From Bacteroidota bacterium (lineage in GTDB: Bacteria > Bacteroidota > Bacteroidia > Bacteroidales > Prolixibacteraceae): a stretch of DNA of 48,996 nt. The stretch is taken from NCBI GenBank assembly GCA_030684645.1, contig JAUXUF010000055.1, forward strand, positions 1 through 48,996, read 5' to 3'. The position numbers and the translations under genes are program-made. The notes below the pieces were generated by a model. It was given only the letters and a program-made list of their open reading frames with translations, did no database searches and was not told the origin of the DNA. This document shows positions 31,652-39,981 of this stretch, piece by piece (within the stretch, counting starts at the first letter, position 1; each line of letters starts with the position of its first letter).

Positions 31652-32860
31652 ATGAAGATTCTTGTATTAAATTGCGGAAGCAGTTCCATCAAATACCAGC
31701 TTTTCACCATGACTAACCATTCGGTGATAGCCAAGGGCGGAATTGAAAAACTTGGTATGAAGGGAAGTTATCTTAAACATATCCGTCAGGATGGTCAGGT
31801 TGTTGTTTTTGAAGGTGAGATTTTAGATCATAAAATAGGTGTTGAATACATTCTTGGAATTTTGACCAGCGAAAAGCACGGTTGCCTCAAAGGACTTGAG
31901 GAGTTGGATGCTGTTGGCCACAGGGTTGTTCATGGGGGCGAACATTTTAATTCGAGTGTGCTCTTAACCGAAGATGTTTTGGACGAGGTCACCAAATGTA
32001 TCGATATTGCTCCCTTGCATAATCCGCCTAACTTAAAAGGTATCAGGGCAATGGAAGAATTGATTCCCGGAATTCCACAGGTTGGTGTTTTCGATACGGC
32101 TTTCCACCAAACCATGGAACCGAAAGCCTATATGTACGGGATTCCTTACGTACTGTATAAAAAATACGGCATTCGCCGGTATGGCTTTCATGGTACAAGT
32201 CACCGGTATGTAACCAAACGTGCCTGCGATTTGCTTGGCGTTGATTACCAAACCCAGAAAATTATTTCATGCCATTTGGGTAACGGAGCTTCGGTTGCTG
32301 CCGTGAAAAATGGAAAATCATTTGACACATCCATGGGATTTACGCCAATCGAAGGTTTAATAATGGGTACCCGTTGCGGAGATCTGGATATTGGTGTAGT
32401 TCAATACATCATGGAAAAAGAAGAAATAGGTCTCAAATCAGCGAGTACCTTGTTTAATAAACATGCCGGTATGCTCGGTATTTCCGGTGTTTCGTCGGAC
32501 ATGCGTGAAATCGAAATGGCCGCTACAGACGGAAATGAACGGGCAGCTTTGGCGCTCGAAATGTACGATTACAAGATCAAAAAATACATTGGATCATACA
32601 TGGCAGCTATGGGTGGTTTGGATATTTTGATTTTTACCGGTGGAATTGGCGAAAATGCCGACACCACCAGAAAAGGTGTGTGCAGTGAACTGGAATTTCT
32701 CGGAATTTCTCTTGATCTTGAAAAAAACAAGGATTTCCGGAGTGAAGGAACAATTAGCGCTCCTGATTCGAAAGTCAAAATAATTGTGGTCCCTACGGAT
32801 GAAGAATTATTGATTGCATTGGATACGGAAGAAATCGTATTTAAACGTAATAAACCGTAA
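31652..32860 (+). CDS. ackA: Acetate kinase
   Basis: It converts acetyl phosphate and ADP to acetate and ATP. From the ATG at 31652 the protein has 402 residues and begins MKILVLNCGSSSIKYQLF, the normal N terminus. An in-frame ATG at 31568 would add 28 residues overlapping the previous gene and is rejected. Further signatures are FDTAFHQTM near 150, RRYGFHGTSHRYV near 179 and FTGGIGENADTTR near 328. It is followed by an intrinsic terminator at 32919-32957, closing the pta-ackA unit. Confidence 0.96.
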   Translation: MKILVLNCGSSSIKYQLFTMTNHSVIAKGGIEKLGMKGSYLKHIRQDGQVVVFEGEILDHKIGVEYILGILTSEKHGCLKGLEELDAVGHRVVHGGEHFNSSVLLTEDVLDEVTKCIDIAPLHNPPNLKGIRAMEELIPGIPQVGVFDTAFHQTMEPKAYMYGIPYVLYKKYGIRRYGFHGTSHRYVTKRACDLLGVDYQTQKIISCHLGNGASVAAVKNGKSFDTSMGFTPIEGLIMGTRCGDLDIGVVQYIMEKEEIGLKSASTLFNKHAGMLGISGVSSDMREIEMAATDGNERAALALEMYDYKIKKYIGSYMAAMGGLDILIFTGGIGENADTTRKGVCSELEFLGISLDLEKNKDFRSEGTISAPDSKVKIIVVPTDEELLIALDTEEIVFKRNKP

Positions 32861-32918
32861 TATTTTTGAATGTTTCGACCTAAATTATAAGCAAACTACT
32901 TGCTCAGTGAATGTAATT

Positions 32919-32957
32919 AAACGTCCGATGTTGAAAAGCGCCGGACGTTTTTTTTTG
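32919..32957 (+). terminator. Intrinsic terminator after ackA
   Basis: AAACGTCCG (32919-32927) and CGGACGTTT (32942-32950) form a perfect nine-base stem around a 14-base loop, followed directly by a long T run. It is the clearest terminator in this half of the window and separates pta-ackA from ptb-buk. Confidence 0.9.
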
Positions 32958-33046
32958 TCTATTGATTTAAAAACATTCCGGTTGTTGATCTTTGTTCTGT
33001 ATTTATAAGTTTCGAAAGGTTAATTTCGCCTTTCTAAAATTGAAAG

Positions 33047-33952
33047 ATGAAGATTGAAAGATTATCAGATTTGTTTGAATACACTAAAACCATGCAAAAA
33101 AGAACATTGGTGGCAGTAAATGCGGTCGATGGTCATAGTTTGGAGGCAATTGCTGAAGCAGTGAAAACTGGACTTGTTTCGGCGATTGTTACCGGAAATC
33201 AAGACGAAATCCTGAAACAATGCGAAATATACCAGGTTGATCACCGATTGTTTCAAATTATTCCTGCTGAAACTGAAGAAGAGGCTGCGAGCCTTGCAGT
33301 ACAGCAGGTAAGGCAAACAAGTGGCAGTATTTTGATGAAAGGTTTGATCAGCAGCGATAAATTTATGCGTGCCATCCTGAACAAAGAGGCTGGATTGTTA
33401 CCTCCGGGCAATGTATTGAGCCATGTTGCGGTGATCGATAATCCGGCTTATCACAAATTGCTTATTGTGAGTGATGTGGCAATAATTCCATATCCAACCA
33501 TTAAGCAGAAAATAGCGATGGCGCATTACTTAAGGAAAATGGCCATCGATCTTGGTATTGTCCGGCCAAAAATTGCGCTGATAACACCTACTGAGCAGGT
33601 ATTGCCCTCGCTGATATCGTGTACTGATGCTGTCGAGGTCATGAAAGCTGCTGAAGACGGGCAATTCGAACCGGCCCTGGTATTTGGCCCGATAGCTTTG
33701 GATGTGGCGCTTGACCCGGAATCGGCACACATAAAAAATATAACCTCTAAAGTCGCAGGAGACGCTGATTGCCTGCTTTTCCCTAATATTGATGCAGGAA
33801 ACGTTTTCTATAAGACAAACACGAAATTGTGTGGCGCCGATCAGGCAGCTGTAGTTATGGGAGCCAGTGTACCTGTGATATTATCTTCCAGAGGTGACAG
33901 TATCCAAACCAAACTGAACTCAATTGCACTCGCCGCGTTGTTAAGTAAATAA
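33047..33952 (+). CDS. ptb: Phosphate butyryltransferase
   Basis: 301 residues of the PTA_PTB fold, ending the pathway from butyryl-CoA to butyryl phosphate. Segments such as LMKGLISSDKFMRAILNKEAGLL (about 98-120) and VAGDADCLLFPNIDAGNVFYK (about 236-256) match Ptb better than Pta, and the next gene, buk, begins ten bases after the stop. Branched-chain acyl-CoAs are also accepted by some family members. An imperfect promoter (TTTG at 32991, TAAGTTTC at 33006) lies upstream, but the spacing is poor. Confidence 0.9.
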   Translation: MKIERLSDLFEYTKTMQKRTLVAVNAVDGHSLEAIAEAVKTGLVSAIVTGNQDEILKQCEIYQVDHRLFQIIPAETEEEAASLAVQQVRQTSGSILMKGLISSDKFMRAILNKEAGLLPPGNVLSHVAVIDNPAYHKLLIVSDVAIIPYPTIKQKIAMAHYLRKMAIDLGIVRPKIALITPTEQVLPSLISCTDAVEVMKAAEDGQFEPALVFGPIALDVALDPESAHIKNITSKVAGDADCLLFPNIDAGNVFYKTNTKLCGADQAAVVMGASVPVILSSRGDSIQTKLNSIALAALLSK

Positions 33953-33961
33953 CTTTTATCC

Positions 33962-35041
33962 ATGAGCGATATTCGAATACTGGCTATTAATCCCGGCTCA
34001 ACTTCAACCAAGTTTGCCATTTACTTCGGAGAAGAGTGCAAACTAAAAAAAACCTTACGGCACTCTATCGAAGAATTATCCCTTTATGAAAATATCATCG
34101 ATCAGTTTGAATTCCGGAAAGGACTGATCATTGATTCGCTGGTTGAGGAAGGATTTGATGTGGATAAAATCAAGTATATCATTGGCCGGGGAGGATTAAC
34201 TTATTCATTAAAGTCGGGCGTTTATCTGGTTAATAACCGAATGCTTGAACATGCCAGGGCAGGTATTTACGGTGAACATGCCAGCAATCTGGGGCCACTC
34301 ATTGCAGATTTCATTGCTCTGCAGATTCCGGGTGCGCGGGCATTTATTGCCGATCCGGTTGTTACCGACGAAATGGACGAAATTGCCCGCTTTGCCGGTC
34401 ATCCGAAATTTGAACGCCGGTCAATTTTTCATGCATTGAACCAGAAAGCTACAGCACGACTTCATGCCCGAAAAACAGGTAGAAAATATGAAGATTTAAG
34501 CCTGATCGTGGCACATCTTGGCGGAGGCATCACCGTGGGGGCACATCACCAAGGACAGGTTGTGGATGTCAACAACGGGTTGGATGGTGAAGGTCCATTC
34601 AGTCCTGAACGAAGCGGTACATTGCCTGTTGGTCAGGTTATTGACCTTTGTTTCAGTAACAAGTACCAGAAAGATGAAATACGGCGGATGGTGATTGGCG
34701 AAGGTGGTTATGTAGCTTACCTGGGGACCAACGATGCGTTGGATGTTGAAATTCGTGCGAAAAACGGAGATGAATTTGCTCACAAAGTGCAGGATGCTTT
34801 AGGGTACCAGGTAGCTAAGTCGATCGGAGAAATGGCGGTTGTTTTAAACGGCAAGGTGGATGCCATTTTATTAACAGGTGGATTAGCATACAATCAATAT
34901 CTCACTCAATACATTACTTCGAAGGTTGCTTTTATTACTTCAGTTTATATTTATCCGGGAGAAGATGAACTGGAAGCGCTTGCTTCCAATGCCTTGAGGG
35001 TTGCTACCGGCGAAATTGAACCTTTGGAATATCCAAACTAA
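33962..35041 (+). CDS. buk: Butyrate kinase
   Basis: It makes ATP from butyryl phosphate. The 359 residues belong to the acetokinase/ASKHA superfamily, starting ILAINPGSTSTKFAIYFGEE (about 5-24). Other signatures are GRGGL near 78, VAHLGGGITVGAHHQGQVVD near 181 and LTGGLAYNQYLT near 301. It is tightly coupled to ptb with a nine-base gap. Together they give a second substrate-level phosphorylation route beside pta-ackA. Branched-chain fatty acid kinase activity is possible in the same family. Confidence 0.93.
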   Translation: MSDIRILAINPGSTSTKFAIYFGEECKLKKTLRHSIEELSLYENIIDQFEFRKGLIIDSLVEEGFDVDKIKYIIGRGGLTYSLKSGVYLVNNRMLEHARAGIYGEHASNLGPLIADFIALQIPGARAFIADPVVTDEMDEIARFAGHPKFERRSIFHALNQKATARLHARKTGRKYEDLSLIVAHLGGGITVGAHHQGQVVDVNNGLDGEGPFSPERSGTLPVGQVIDLCFSNKYQKDEIRRMVIGEGGYVAYLGTNDALDVEIRAKNGDEFAHKVQDALGYQVAKSIGEMAVVLNGKVDAILLTGGLAYNQYLTQYITSKVAFITSVYIYPGEDELEALASNALRVATGEIEPLEYPN

Positions 35042-35162
35042 GTGGTAGAGATAAAGGCTAAAAGACCAATGAATGGAGGAACCGAATGATAACCAAATGC
35101 CAGATGCTCGCCAAGTGAAAAATACAACAATTACCAATTTTTACTCATCTTAAATCACAACA

Positions 35163-36269
35163 ATGAAAATTGACCGGATAGAAGTTTATAAGTCACCGAT
35201 TAAACTAAAAAAGCCATTTGTAATTTCATTAGGCGCTTTTGAATATGCAGAAAACATCGTGGTTGTTATCCGGACAAGTGATGGGTCGGTCGGCTTCGGC
35301 GAATGCAGCCCTTTTATGCCCATCAATGGCGAAAGCATGGAAACCTGTTTTGTGGTTGCAGACTATCTCGCAAAGAGGCTTATTGAAAAAAATCCTTTGA
35401 ATATTTCCGGATGTTCCGAAGAAATGGATCGGGTCATTTATGGCAATTCGAGCATTAAAAGTGCCTTCGATATCGCCTTGTTTGATATTGCTTCACAACA
35501 TGCAGGTCTGCCACTGTATGCGTTTTTGGGCGGAAAAAACAACAAAATGCTGATCACCGATTATACGGTAAGTTTAGGTCATCCGGAACAAATGGCTTTG
35601 GACGCACTTGAAATTAAAGGCAAAGGGTTCCAGGTTATCAAAGTGAAACTGGGAGAGGATCCGGAAACGGATATATTCAGGATCAAAGCGATCCGCAACA
35701 AAATCGGTGATGCAATTCCTCTTCGGCTGGATGCCAATCAGGGATGGGATACTCAATCAGCCATCAGGATTTTAAACGAACTGGCTCCATTAAACATTCA
35801 GTTTTGCGAAGAACCCATTCCCCGATGGAATTTCATGGAACTTTCGGTAATCCGGGAACAAAGTCCGATCATGGTGATGGCTGATGAATCATGCTGTGAT
35901 GATCATGATGCCAAGCGATTGATTGATTTGAATGCCTGTGAAGCTTTCAATATTAAACTTGGAAAATCATCCGGAATATATAAGGCGCAAAAAATTATCC
36001 GGCTGGCAGAACAGGCCAATATACAGCTGCAAATAGGTGGATTTCTGGAATCGCGAATCGGATTTACAGCTTCGGCTCATCTCGCCCTAACCAGCGATAA
36101 CGTTAAGTTTTGCGACTTCGACACTCCTTTAATGTTTTGTGAAGATCCTGTTATTGGAGGCATTCAATATGACGCGAATGGCAAGATTACTCTTCCTGAA
36201 ACACCAGGTTTGGGAGCCAGTATTAATTCTGACTATCTCCGGCATCTGACCAGTTTTGCGGTCAGCTGA
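35163..36269 (+). CDS. Dipeptide epimerase (enolase superfamily)
   Basis: 368 residues of the mandelate racemase/muconate lactonising group. The two acid-base lysines are seen in VIKVKLG (K160/K162) and NIKLGKSSG (K265/K268). The metal ligands are D190 in LDANQG, E216/E217 in CEEPI and D241 in ADES. As I recall, Lys162 and Lys268 are the catalytic pair of B. subtilis L-Ala-D/L-Glu epimerase, which fits these positions. A role in recycling murein peptides is therefore likely, though other dipeptides are possible. It stands 121 bases after buk and 44 before a DUF2007 gene. Confidence 0.85.
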   Translation: MKIDRIEVYKSPIKLKKPFVISLGAFEYAENIVVVIRTSDGSVGFGECSPFMPINGESMETCFVVADYLAKRLIEKNPLNISGCSEEMDRVIYGNSSIKSAFDIALFDIASQHAGLPLYAFLGGKNNKMLITDYTVSLGHPEQMALDALEIKGKGFQVIKVKLGEDPETDIFRIKAIRNKIGDAIPLRLDANQGWDTQSAIRILNELAPLNIQFCEEPIPRWNFMELSVIREQSPIMVMADESCCDDHDAKRLIDLNACEAFNIKLGKSSGIYKAQKIIRLAEQANIQLQIGGFLESRIGFTASAHLALTSDNVKFCDFDTPLMFCEDPVIGGIQYDANGKITLPETPGLGASINSDYLRHLTSFAVS

Positions 36270-36313
36270 AATCCTATATCTTGTATGTCAATTAATATCT
36301 AAAAATTCTGATT

Positions 36314-36565
36314 ATGAAAGCTGACAAAGAAATCTTTCCTGTTGAAGTTTTTGATGGTAATGACTGGGAAGCATCCATGGTAAAGAGTTTGTTGGATAAT
36401 GCTGAAATTGAAGCCTTTATTAAAGATGAAAAAATGGGAGTTCTTGCACCCTGGAATGTATCTGGAGGAGGCGCCGGTTCAGTAAAAATTATAGTTGCGG
36501 ATGTTGATTTTGAAAAAGCCAAAGAGGTGATTGATGATTACCGAAAAGCTGAAGGAAAAAGTTAG
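36314..36565 (+). CDS. DUF2007-like small protein
   Basis: 83 residues, soluble. The pattern VEVFDGNDWEASMVKSLLDN with later GSVKIIVADVDFEKAKEVID is that of DUF2007 (putative signal-transducing protein) domains, which have a ferredoxin-like ACT-type fold. Function is unknown in the family. It follows the epimerase and probably shares its transcript. Downstream are two palindromic elements before the convergent murB gene. Confidence 0.75.
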   Translation: MKADKEIFPVEVFDGNDWEASMVKSLLDNAEIEAFIKDEKMGVLAPWNVSGGGAGSVKIIVADVDFEKAKEVIDDYRKAEGKS

Positions 36566-36573
36566 CTTTCGGG

Positions 36574-36617
36574 CTGCTACTCATCCGATGACCTCGAAGT
36601 CATCGGATGAGTAGCAG
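36574..36617. repeat. 19-bp perfect inverted repeat between convergent genes
   Basis: Arm 36574-36592 (CTGCTACTCATCCGATGAC) is the exact reverse complement of 36599-36617, with a six-base loop CTCGAA. There is no T tract on either strand, but a 19-base stem at the junction of convergent genes could still protect or end both transcripts. Confidence 0.85.
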
Positions 36618-36638
36618 ATAATCTCCGCATCTCGTCAA

Positions 36639-36671
36639 AATTCCCCTCCTTTGGAGGGGTTAGGGGAGGCT
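36639..36671. repeat. C/G-rich repeat, copy 6, spanning the murB stop
   Basis: Read on the minus strand it starts AAGCCTCCCCTAACCCC and ends GGAGGGGAA. The murB stop TAA (36660-36662) and the last Ser-Leu-Pro codons lie inside it, as with carA and the copy at 13112. Confidence 0.65.
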
Positions 36672-37685
36672 TATCACATTTACCTCCCGTTCCAATTCCA
36701 CGCCAAACTTTTCCTGAACCGATTGCCTGATTTCTTCCGAAAGCTCAAAAATTTCCTTTCCGGTGGCATTTCCATAATTAACCAGAACAAGCGCCTGTTT
36801 TTCATGAATACCGGCATCGCCACGGCGAAATCCTTTCCAGCCACATTGCTCAATCAGCCAGCCAGCTGCAAGTTTTGTTTTTCCGTCGGTGGCAGGGTAG
36901 TGGGGCATTTTCGGATAAATCGTTAATAGTTGTTCTGCCAATGATGCCTCCACAACAGGGTTTTTAAAGAAACTTCCGGCATTTCCGGTTACTTTCGGAT
37001 CGGGTAATTTCGATTCCCGAATGTGAATGACCGTTTTCCTGATCGTTCGCAGATTGACTTCCCCCAGCTTTTCGACTTCGGTTTTCAGGTCGCCGTAATT
37101 CAGGATAAACTCCGGAAATTTATCGAGTTTAAAAACTAGGCTGGTTATGATATACCGGTCTTTTAGCTGATTTTTAAAAATACTGTCACGGTAAGCGTAT
37201 TGGCAGTCATCTATTTTTAAAGTGGATTCAGTTTGAGTTTCCAAATCGAATCCGGTTACCGAAACAATCCGGTTTTGAATTTCCATTCCGTAAGCGCCAA
37301 TATTTTGAACCGCTGCTGCGCCAACTTTTCCCGGTATCAACGATAGATTTTCGATGCCGCCCAAACGGTTTAAAACCGCATATTCAACCAGATCGTCCCA
37401 AATAACCCCGGCGCCGACTTCGAGCCAGATATTGTTCCGGTCTTCATGTACTGATGCAATTCCGGGGATATTCGGATTGATAACTAATCCCTCAAAATCG
37501 TTAACAAACAGCAGGTTGCTTCCTTCCCCCAGAATTAATACCGGCCAGTTCTGCCATTCTTTGTTGGTTATTAGAAAGCCTGCCAGATCTTCAGCTTCGG
37601 TGAATTCGAAATAGTATTTGGCGGAGGCATCTGTGCCGAAAGTGTGGTGTTTCCGGAGTGGGTAATTGGTGTACGATCGGATCAT
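36660..37685 (-). CDS. murB: UDP-N-acetylenolpyruvoylglucosamine reductase
   Basis: An FAD enzyme that completes UDP-MurNAc synthesis in peptidoglycan assembly. I start at ATG 37685 (341 residues). The longer frame to 37721 would need a TTG that lies upstream of a TATCTTTG promoter element. FAD-domain motifs are PVLILGEGSNLLFVNDFEG and GGIENLSLIPGKVGAAAVQN. The catalytic residues are the arginine in YAYRDSIFK, the serine in NAGSFFKNP and the glutamate in ELEREVNVI. It is a type I-like long form. It is convergent with the DUF2007 gene and divergent from the glycosyltransferase. Confidence 0.95.
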   Translation of the reverse strand: MIRSYTNYPLRKHHTFGTDASAKYYFEFTEAEDLAGFLITNKEWQNWPVLILGEGSNLLFVNDFEGLVINPNIPGIASVHEDRNNIWLEVGAGVIWDDLVEYAVLNRLGGIENLSLIPGKVGAAAVQNIGAYGMEIQNRIVSVTGFDLETQTESTLKIDDCQYAYRDSIFKNQLKDRYIITSLVFKLDKFPEFILNYGDLKTEVEKLGEVNLRTIRKTVIHIRESKLPDPKVTGNAGSFFKNPVVEASLAEQLLTIYPKMPHYPATDGKTKLAAGWLIEQCGWKGFRRGDAGIHEKQALVLVNYGNATGKEIFELSEEIRQSVQEKFGVELEREVNVISLP

Positions 37686-37701
37686 CTGAAATATTTTTCT
37701 G

Positions 37702-37709
37702 CAAAGATA
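37702..37709 (-). promoter_or_regulatory. -7 element of murB
   Basis: On the minus strand TATCTTTG matches TAnnTTTG. The implied transcription start is near 37695, ten bases before the ATG at 37685, which settles the start choice for murB. No good -33 element was found. Confidence 0.5.
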
Positions 37710-37744
37710 ACAGAAGAACAACCTTTTTCGTTTAACTTGGCATT

Positions 37745-38872
37745 ATGAAACAACAGAAATTAGCAGTAAAGAAAGTTTCGCTTAGCGTAATCAACGATTT
37801 GATGACTGATAACCGCGTGCATAAAGTGGCTGTCAGCTTGCAGCAAATGGGTTTTGAACCTGTCTTGGTTGGGCGTCTGTTACCGGAAAGTCAGTCGGTT
37901 GAACGTAATTACCCGATACACCGGATGAAACTGGTGTTCCGCAAAGGCCCGATGTTTTATTTCGAATATAACCTGCGACTTTTCTTTTATTTACTGAAAT
38001 CAGACTTCGATATATTGGTTGCTAACGATTTGGATACACTTCCGGCTAATTATCTGGTATCCCGTATCAGAAAAAAGCCTTTGATTTACGACAGCCATGA
38101 GTATTTTACTGAAGTTCCGGAGTTAATTGGTCGTCCAGTGGTAAAAGCTATCTGGACAAAGCTTGAAAAACTTCTGGTTCCCCGAGTTGATGCGGCTTAT
38201 ACGGTTTGTGATTCAATCGCTGAAGTTTACCACGATTTGTACGGAGTTGATTTCAAGGTGGTACGCAACCTTCCGGTTTGTTCACAGCTTGAAATCCCTT
38301 CTCCTGAAATTACAGAGAAGTCGGATGAACCTAAAATTATTTTGTATCAGGGAGCATTAAACCTTGGACGAGGAATCGAGGCGGCTATTCGTGCCATGCA
38401 ATATATGGATGGTGCTGTGCTTTGGCTTGCCGGGGACGGCGACCTGACTGCACAATTAAAGCAAATGGTCGCTGAACTGAAACTGGAACCAAAGGTGAAA
38501 TTTTTAGGCCGGTTGCCGCTTGGAGAATTGAGCCGGATTACCCGACAGGCGGATTTGGGTATTTCGCTGGAAGAAGATTTGGGATTGAATTACCGGTTTG
38601 CCCTGCCCAATAAGTTATTCGATTACATCCAGGCCGGAGTACCGGTACTGGTGTCAAATCTTCCGGAGATGAGGCACATTGTTGATCATTACCAAATTGG
38701 CGTTATTGCCGAAACTCATCAGCGAAAAGATTTGGCTGAAATCATGAAAAAAGCACTTCTCGATCAGGAGAAAATCAGTTTATGGAAACAGAACCTTCCG
38801 CTGGCAGCCAAAGAATTGTGTTGGGAAAATGAAGAAGAGATTCTACGAGAGGTTTACCGACGATTTGTTTGA
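37745..38872 (+). CDS. GT4-family glycosyltransferase
   Basis: 375 residues with the GT-B layout. The N-terminal half contains SVINDLMTDNRVHKVA (about 14-29), a typical opening for this subgroup, and YDSHEYFTEVPEL near 117. The C-terminal nucleotide-sugar domain has ILYQGALNLGRGIEAAIRAM, LWLAGDGDL and the acidic motif region ending PNKLFDYIQAGVPVLVSN (about 290-307). It has no membrane segment and is probably membrane-associated through charge. Likely use is transfer of a sugar to a cell-surface glycan or lipid; donor and acceptor cannot be read. It stands alone, divergent from murB. Confidence 0.88.
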   Translation: MKQQKLAVKKVSLSVINDLMTDNRVHKVAVSLQQMGFEPVLVGRLLPESQSVERNYPIHRMKLVFRKGPMFYFEYNLRLFFYLLKSDFDILVANDLDTLPANYLVSRIRKKPLIYDSHEYFTEVPELIGRPVVKAIWTKLEKLLVPRVDAAYTVCDSIAEVYHDLYGVDFKVVRNLPVCSQLEIPSPEITEKSDEPKIILYQGALNLGRGIEAAIRAMQYMDGAVLWLAGDGDLTAQLKQMVAELKLEPKVKFLGRLPLGELSRITRQADLGISLEEDLGLNYRFALPNKLFDYIQAGVPVLVSNLPEMRHIVDHYQIGVIAETHQRKDLAEIMKKALLDQEKISLWKQNLPLAAKELCWENEEEILREVYRRFV

Positions 38873-38901
38873 AAAAATTCTGGAAAAAATTTTTGTTTTA
38901 C

Positions 38902-39035
38902 CACAGGGTTTCCGCCCTGTGCTTTTACAGGTCGTCCCTTCAGGACTTGTATTCAACCGAATATGACCATATTAGTTGACTGAAAATGACTATTTATTAC
39001 TTTAGGCACTCCCAATTTTAGCTCACTTTAGGCAC
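38902..39035. repeat. Hairpins and a short direct repeat between GT4 and ftsE genes
   Basis: CACAGGG/CCCTGTG (38902-38921) and GTCC/GGAC within 38929-38949 form two hairpins like those in the larger arrays. Then ACTTTAGGCACT occurs twice, at 38998-39009 and 39024-39035, a direct repeat with a 26-base period ending three bases before the ftsE stop codon. The genes are convergent, so the hairpins may end transcripts, though T tracts are weak. Confidence 0.6.
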
Positions 39036-39038
39036 TGT

Positions 39039-39737
39039 TCACCCCTGATTCTCTTTCCGGGTAATGACCGTTTCGTAGATTTTTTGTTCGTCAACCGTAA
39101 TGATCCGTGCCGGAAATTTGCGGATCAGCGGATAATCGTGAGTAGCCACAACCACCGTTTTATCCTGGTCGTTCAGGTCTTTGAAAATCTGCATCAGCTC
39201 AATTGAAGTATGGGGGTCAAGATTTCCGGTAGGCTCATCAGCCAGAATAATTTCAGGATTATTCAGTATCGCCCGTGCAATCACCACCCGTTGCTGTTCA
39301 CCGCCCGATAACTGATGGGGCATGGATTTCGATTTATGTGTCATTGCAACCATTTCAAGTACGGTATTCACGCGGTCTGCAATTTCAAATTCGTCCTTCC
39401 AGTCGGTAGCTTTTAATACAAAGGTTAAATTGTCGTAAACGTTTCGGTCGCTCAGTAACCGAAAATCCTGGAAAACTACGCCCAATTTACGGCGCAGAAA
39501 TGGAATTTCACGCGGTTTAATTTCTGCCAGATTGAATCCGGCCACTTTCCCTTCGCCTTTTTCGAGTGGCAATTCGGCGTTCAGGGTTTTGATAATACTC
39601 GATTTCCCGGTTCCAACTTTCCCAATCAGGTAAACAAATTCGCCGGTTTTGATTTCCAGACTGATGTCTGAAAGTACCATGTAGTCATGCTGAAAAATAT
39701 CAGCATTTTTAAGTTCAATGATGTTCTCTTCTGACAT
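39039..39737 (-). CDS. ftsE: FtsE-like ABC transporter ATP-binding protein
   Basis: 232 residues from ATG 39737. A nine-residue longer frame would start with TTG inside the promoter element and is rejected. Walker A is [10 protein letters not shown], the ABC signature LSGGEQQR, Walker [13 protein letters not shown] and the switch histidine ATHD. The Q-loop is VFQDFRLL. FtsE works with the membrane protein FtsX to control peptidoglycan hydrolases at division. FtsX is not beside it here, so a LolD-type or other lipoprotein or macrolide-export ATPase remains possible. FtsE is favoured by the [17 protein letters not shown] segment. Confidence 0.85.
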   Translation of the reverse strand: MSEENIIELKNADIFQHDYMVLSDISLEIKTGEFVYLIGKVGTGKSSIIKTLNAELPLEKGEGKVAGFNLAEIKPREIPFLRRKLGVVFQDFRLLSDRNVYDNLTFVLKATDWKDEFEIADRVNTVLEMVAMTHKSKSMPHQLSGGEQQRVVIARAILNNPEIILADEPTGNLDPHTSIELMQIFKDLNDQDKTVVVATHDYPLIRKFPARIITVDEQKIYETVITRKENQG

Positions 39738-39761
39738 AGGAAATACAGATTGATCTGTCTG

Positions 39762-39769
39762 CAAAACTA
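39762..39769 (-). promoter_or_regulatory. Promoter of ftsE
   Basis: Minus-strand TAGTTTTG matches TAnnTTTG, with TTTG (39789-39786) 16 bases upstream as a -33 element. The transcription start would be near 39755, before the ATG at 39737. This decides the start of ftsE. Confidence 0.6.
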
Positions 39770-39863
39770 ATTTTTTTTATCCATCCAAATACTAATTGAG
39801 TTGAAATATCAGTTTTTGTATTGAATTGAATATGAAATTCAGGAAAGAGCCGGATGGAATATT

Positions 39864-39871
39864 TAAATTTG
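39864..39871 (+). promoter_or_regulatory. -7 element of the TPR-protein gene
   Basis: TAAATTTG matches TAnnTTTG. It would give a 5' leader of about 100 bases before the ATG at 39982. No clear -33 element was seen. Confidence 0.45.
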
Positions 39872-39981
39872 CCTTTGCAACTAGTTCGGGAAAATAAGGT
39901 CAATGTGTAAAACATGGTACAATTTGTGTAAAGGACAAAACCTGAAAAAATAAAGAATCCGAAATAAAATATCCAGATATA

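Noticed and set aside
31568-32860. Longer ackA starting at ATG 31568
   Set aside because: It would overlap the upstream dehydrogenase gene and add 28 residues before the conserved N terminus MKILVLNCGSSS.
32814-33008. 64-codon frame between ackA and ptb
   Set aside because: It overlaps the end of ackA and runs through a strong intrinsic terminator.
36660-37721. Longer murB starting at TTG 37721
   Set aside because: The first 12 residues would be encoded across a promoter -7 element; ATG 37685 lies just after the predicted transcription start.
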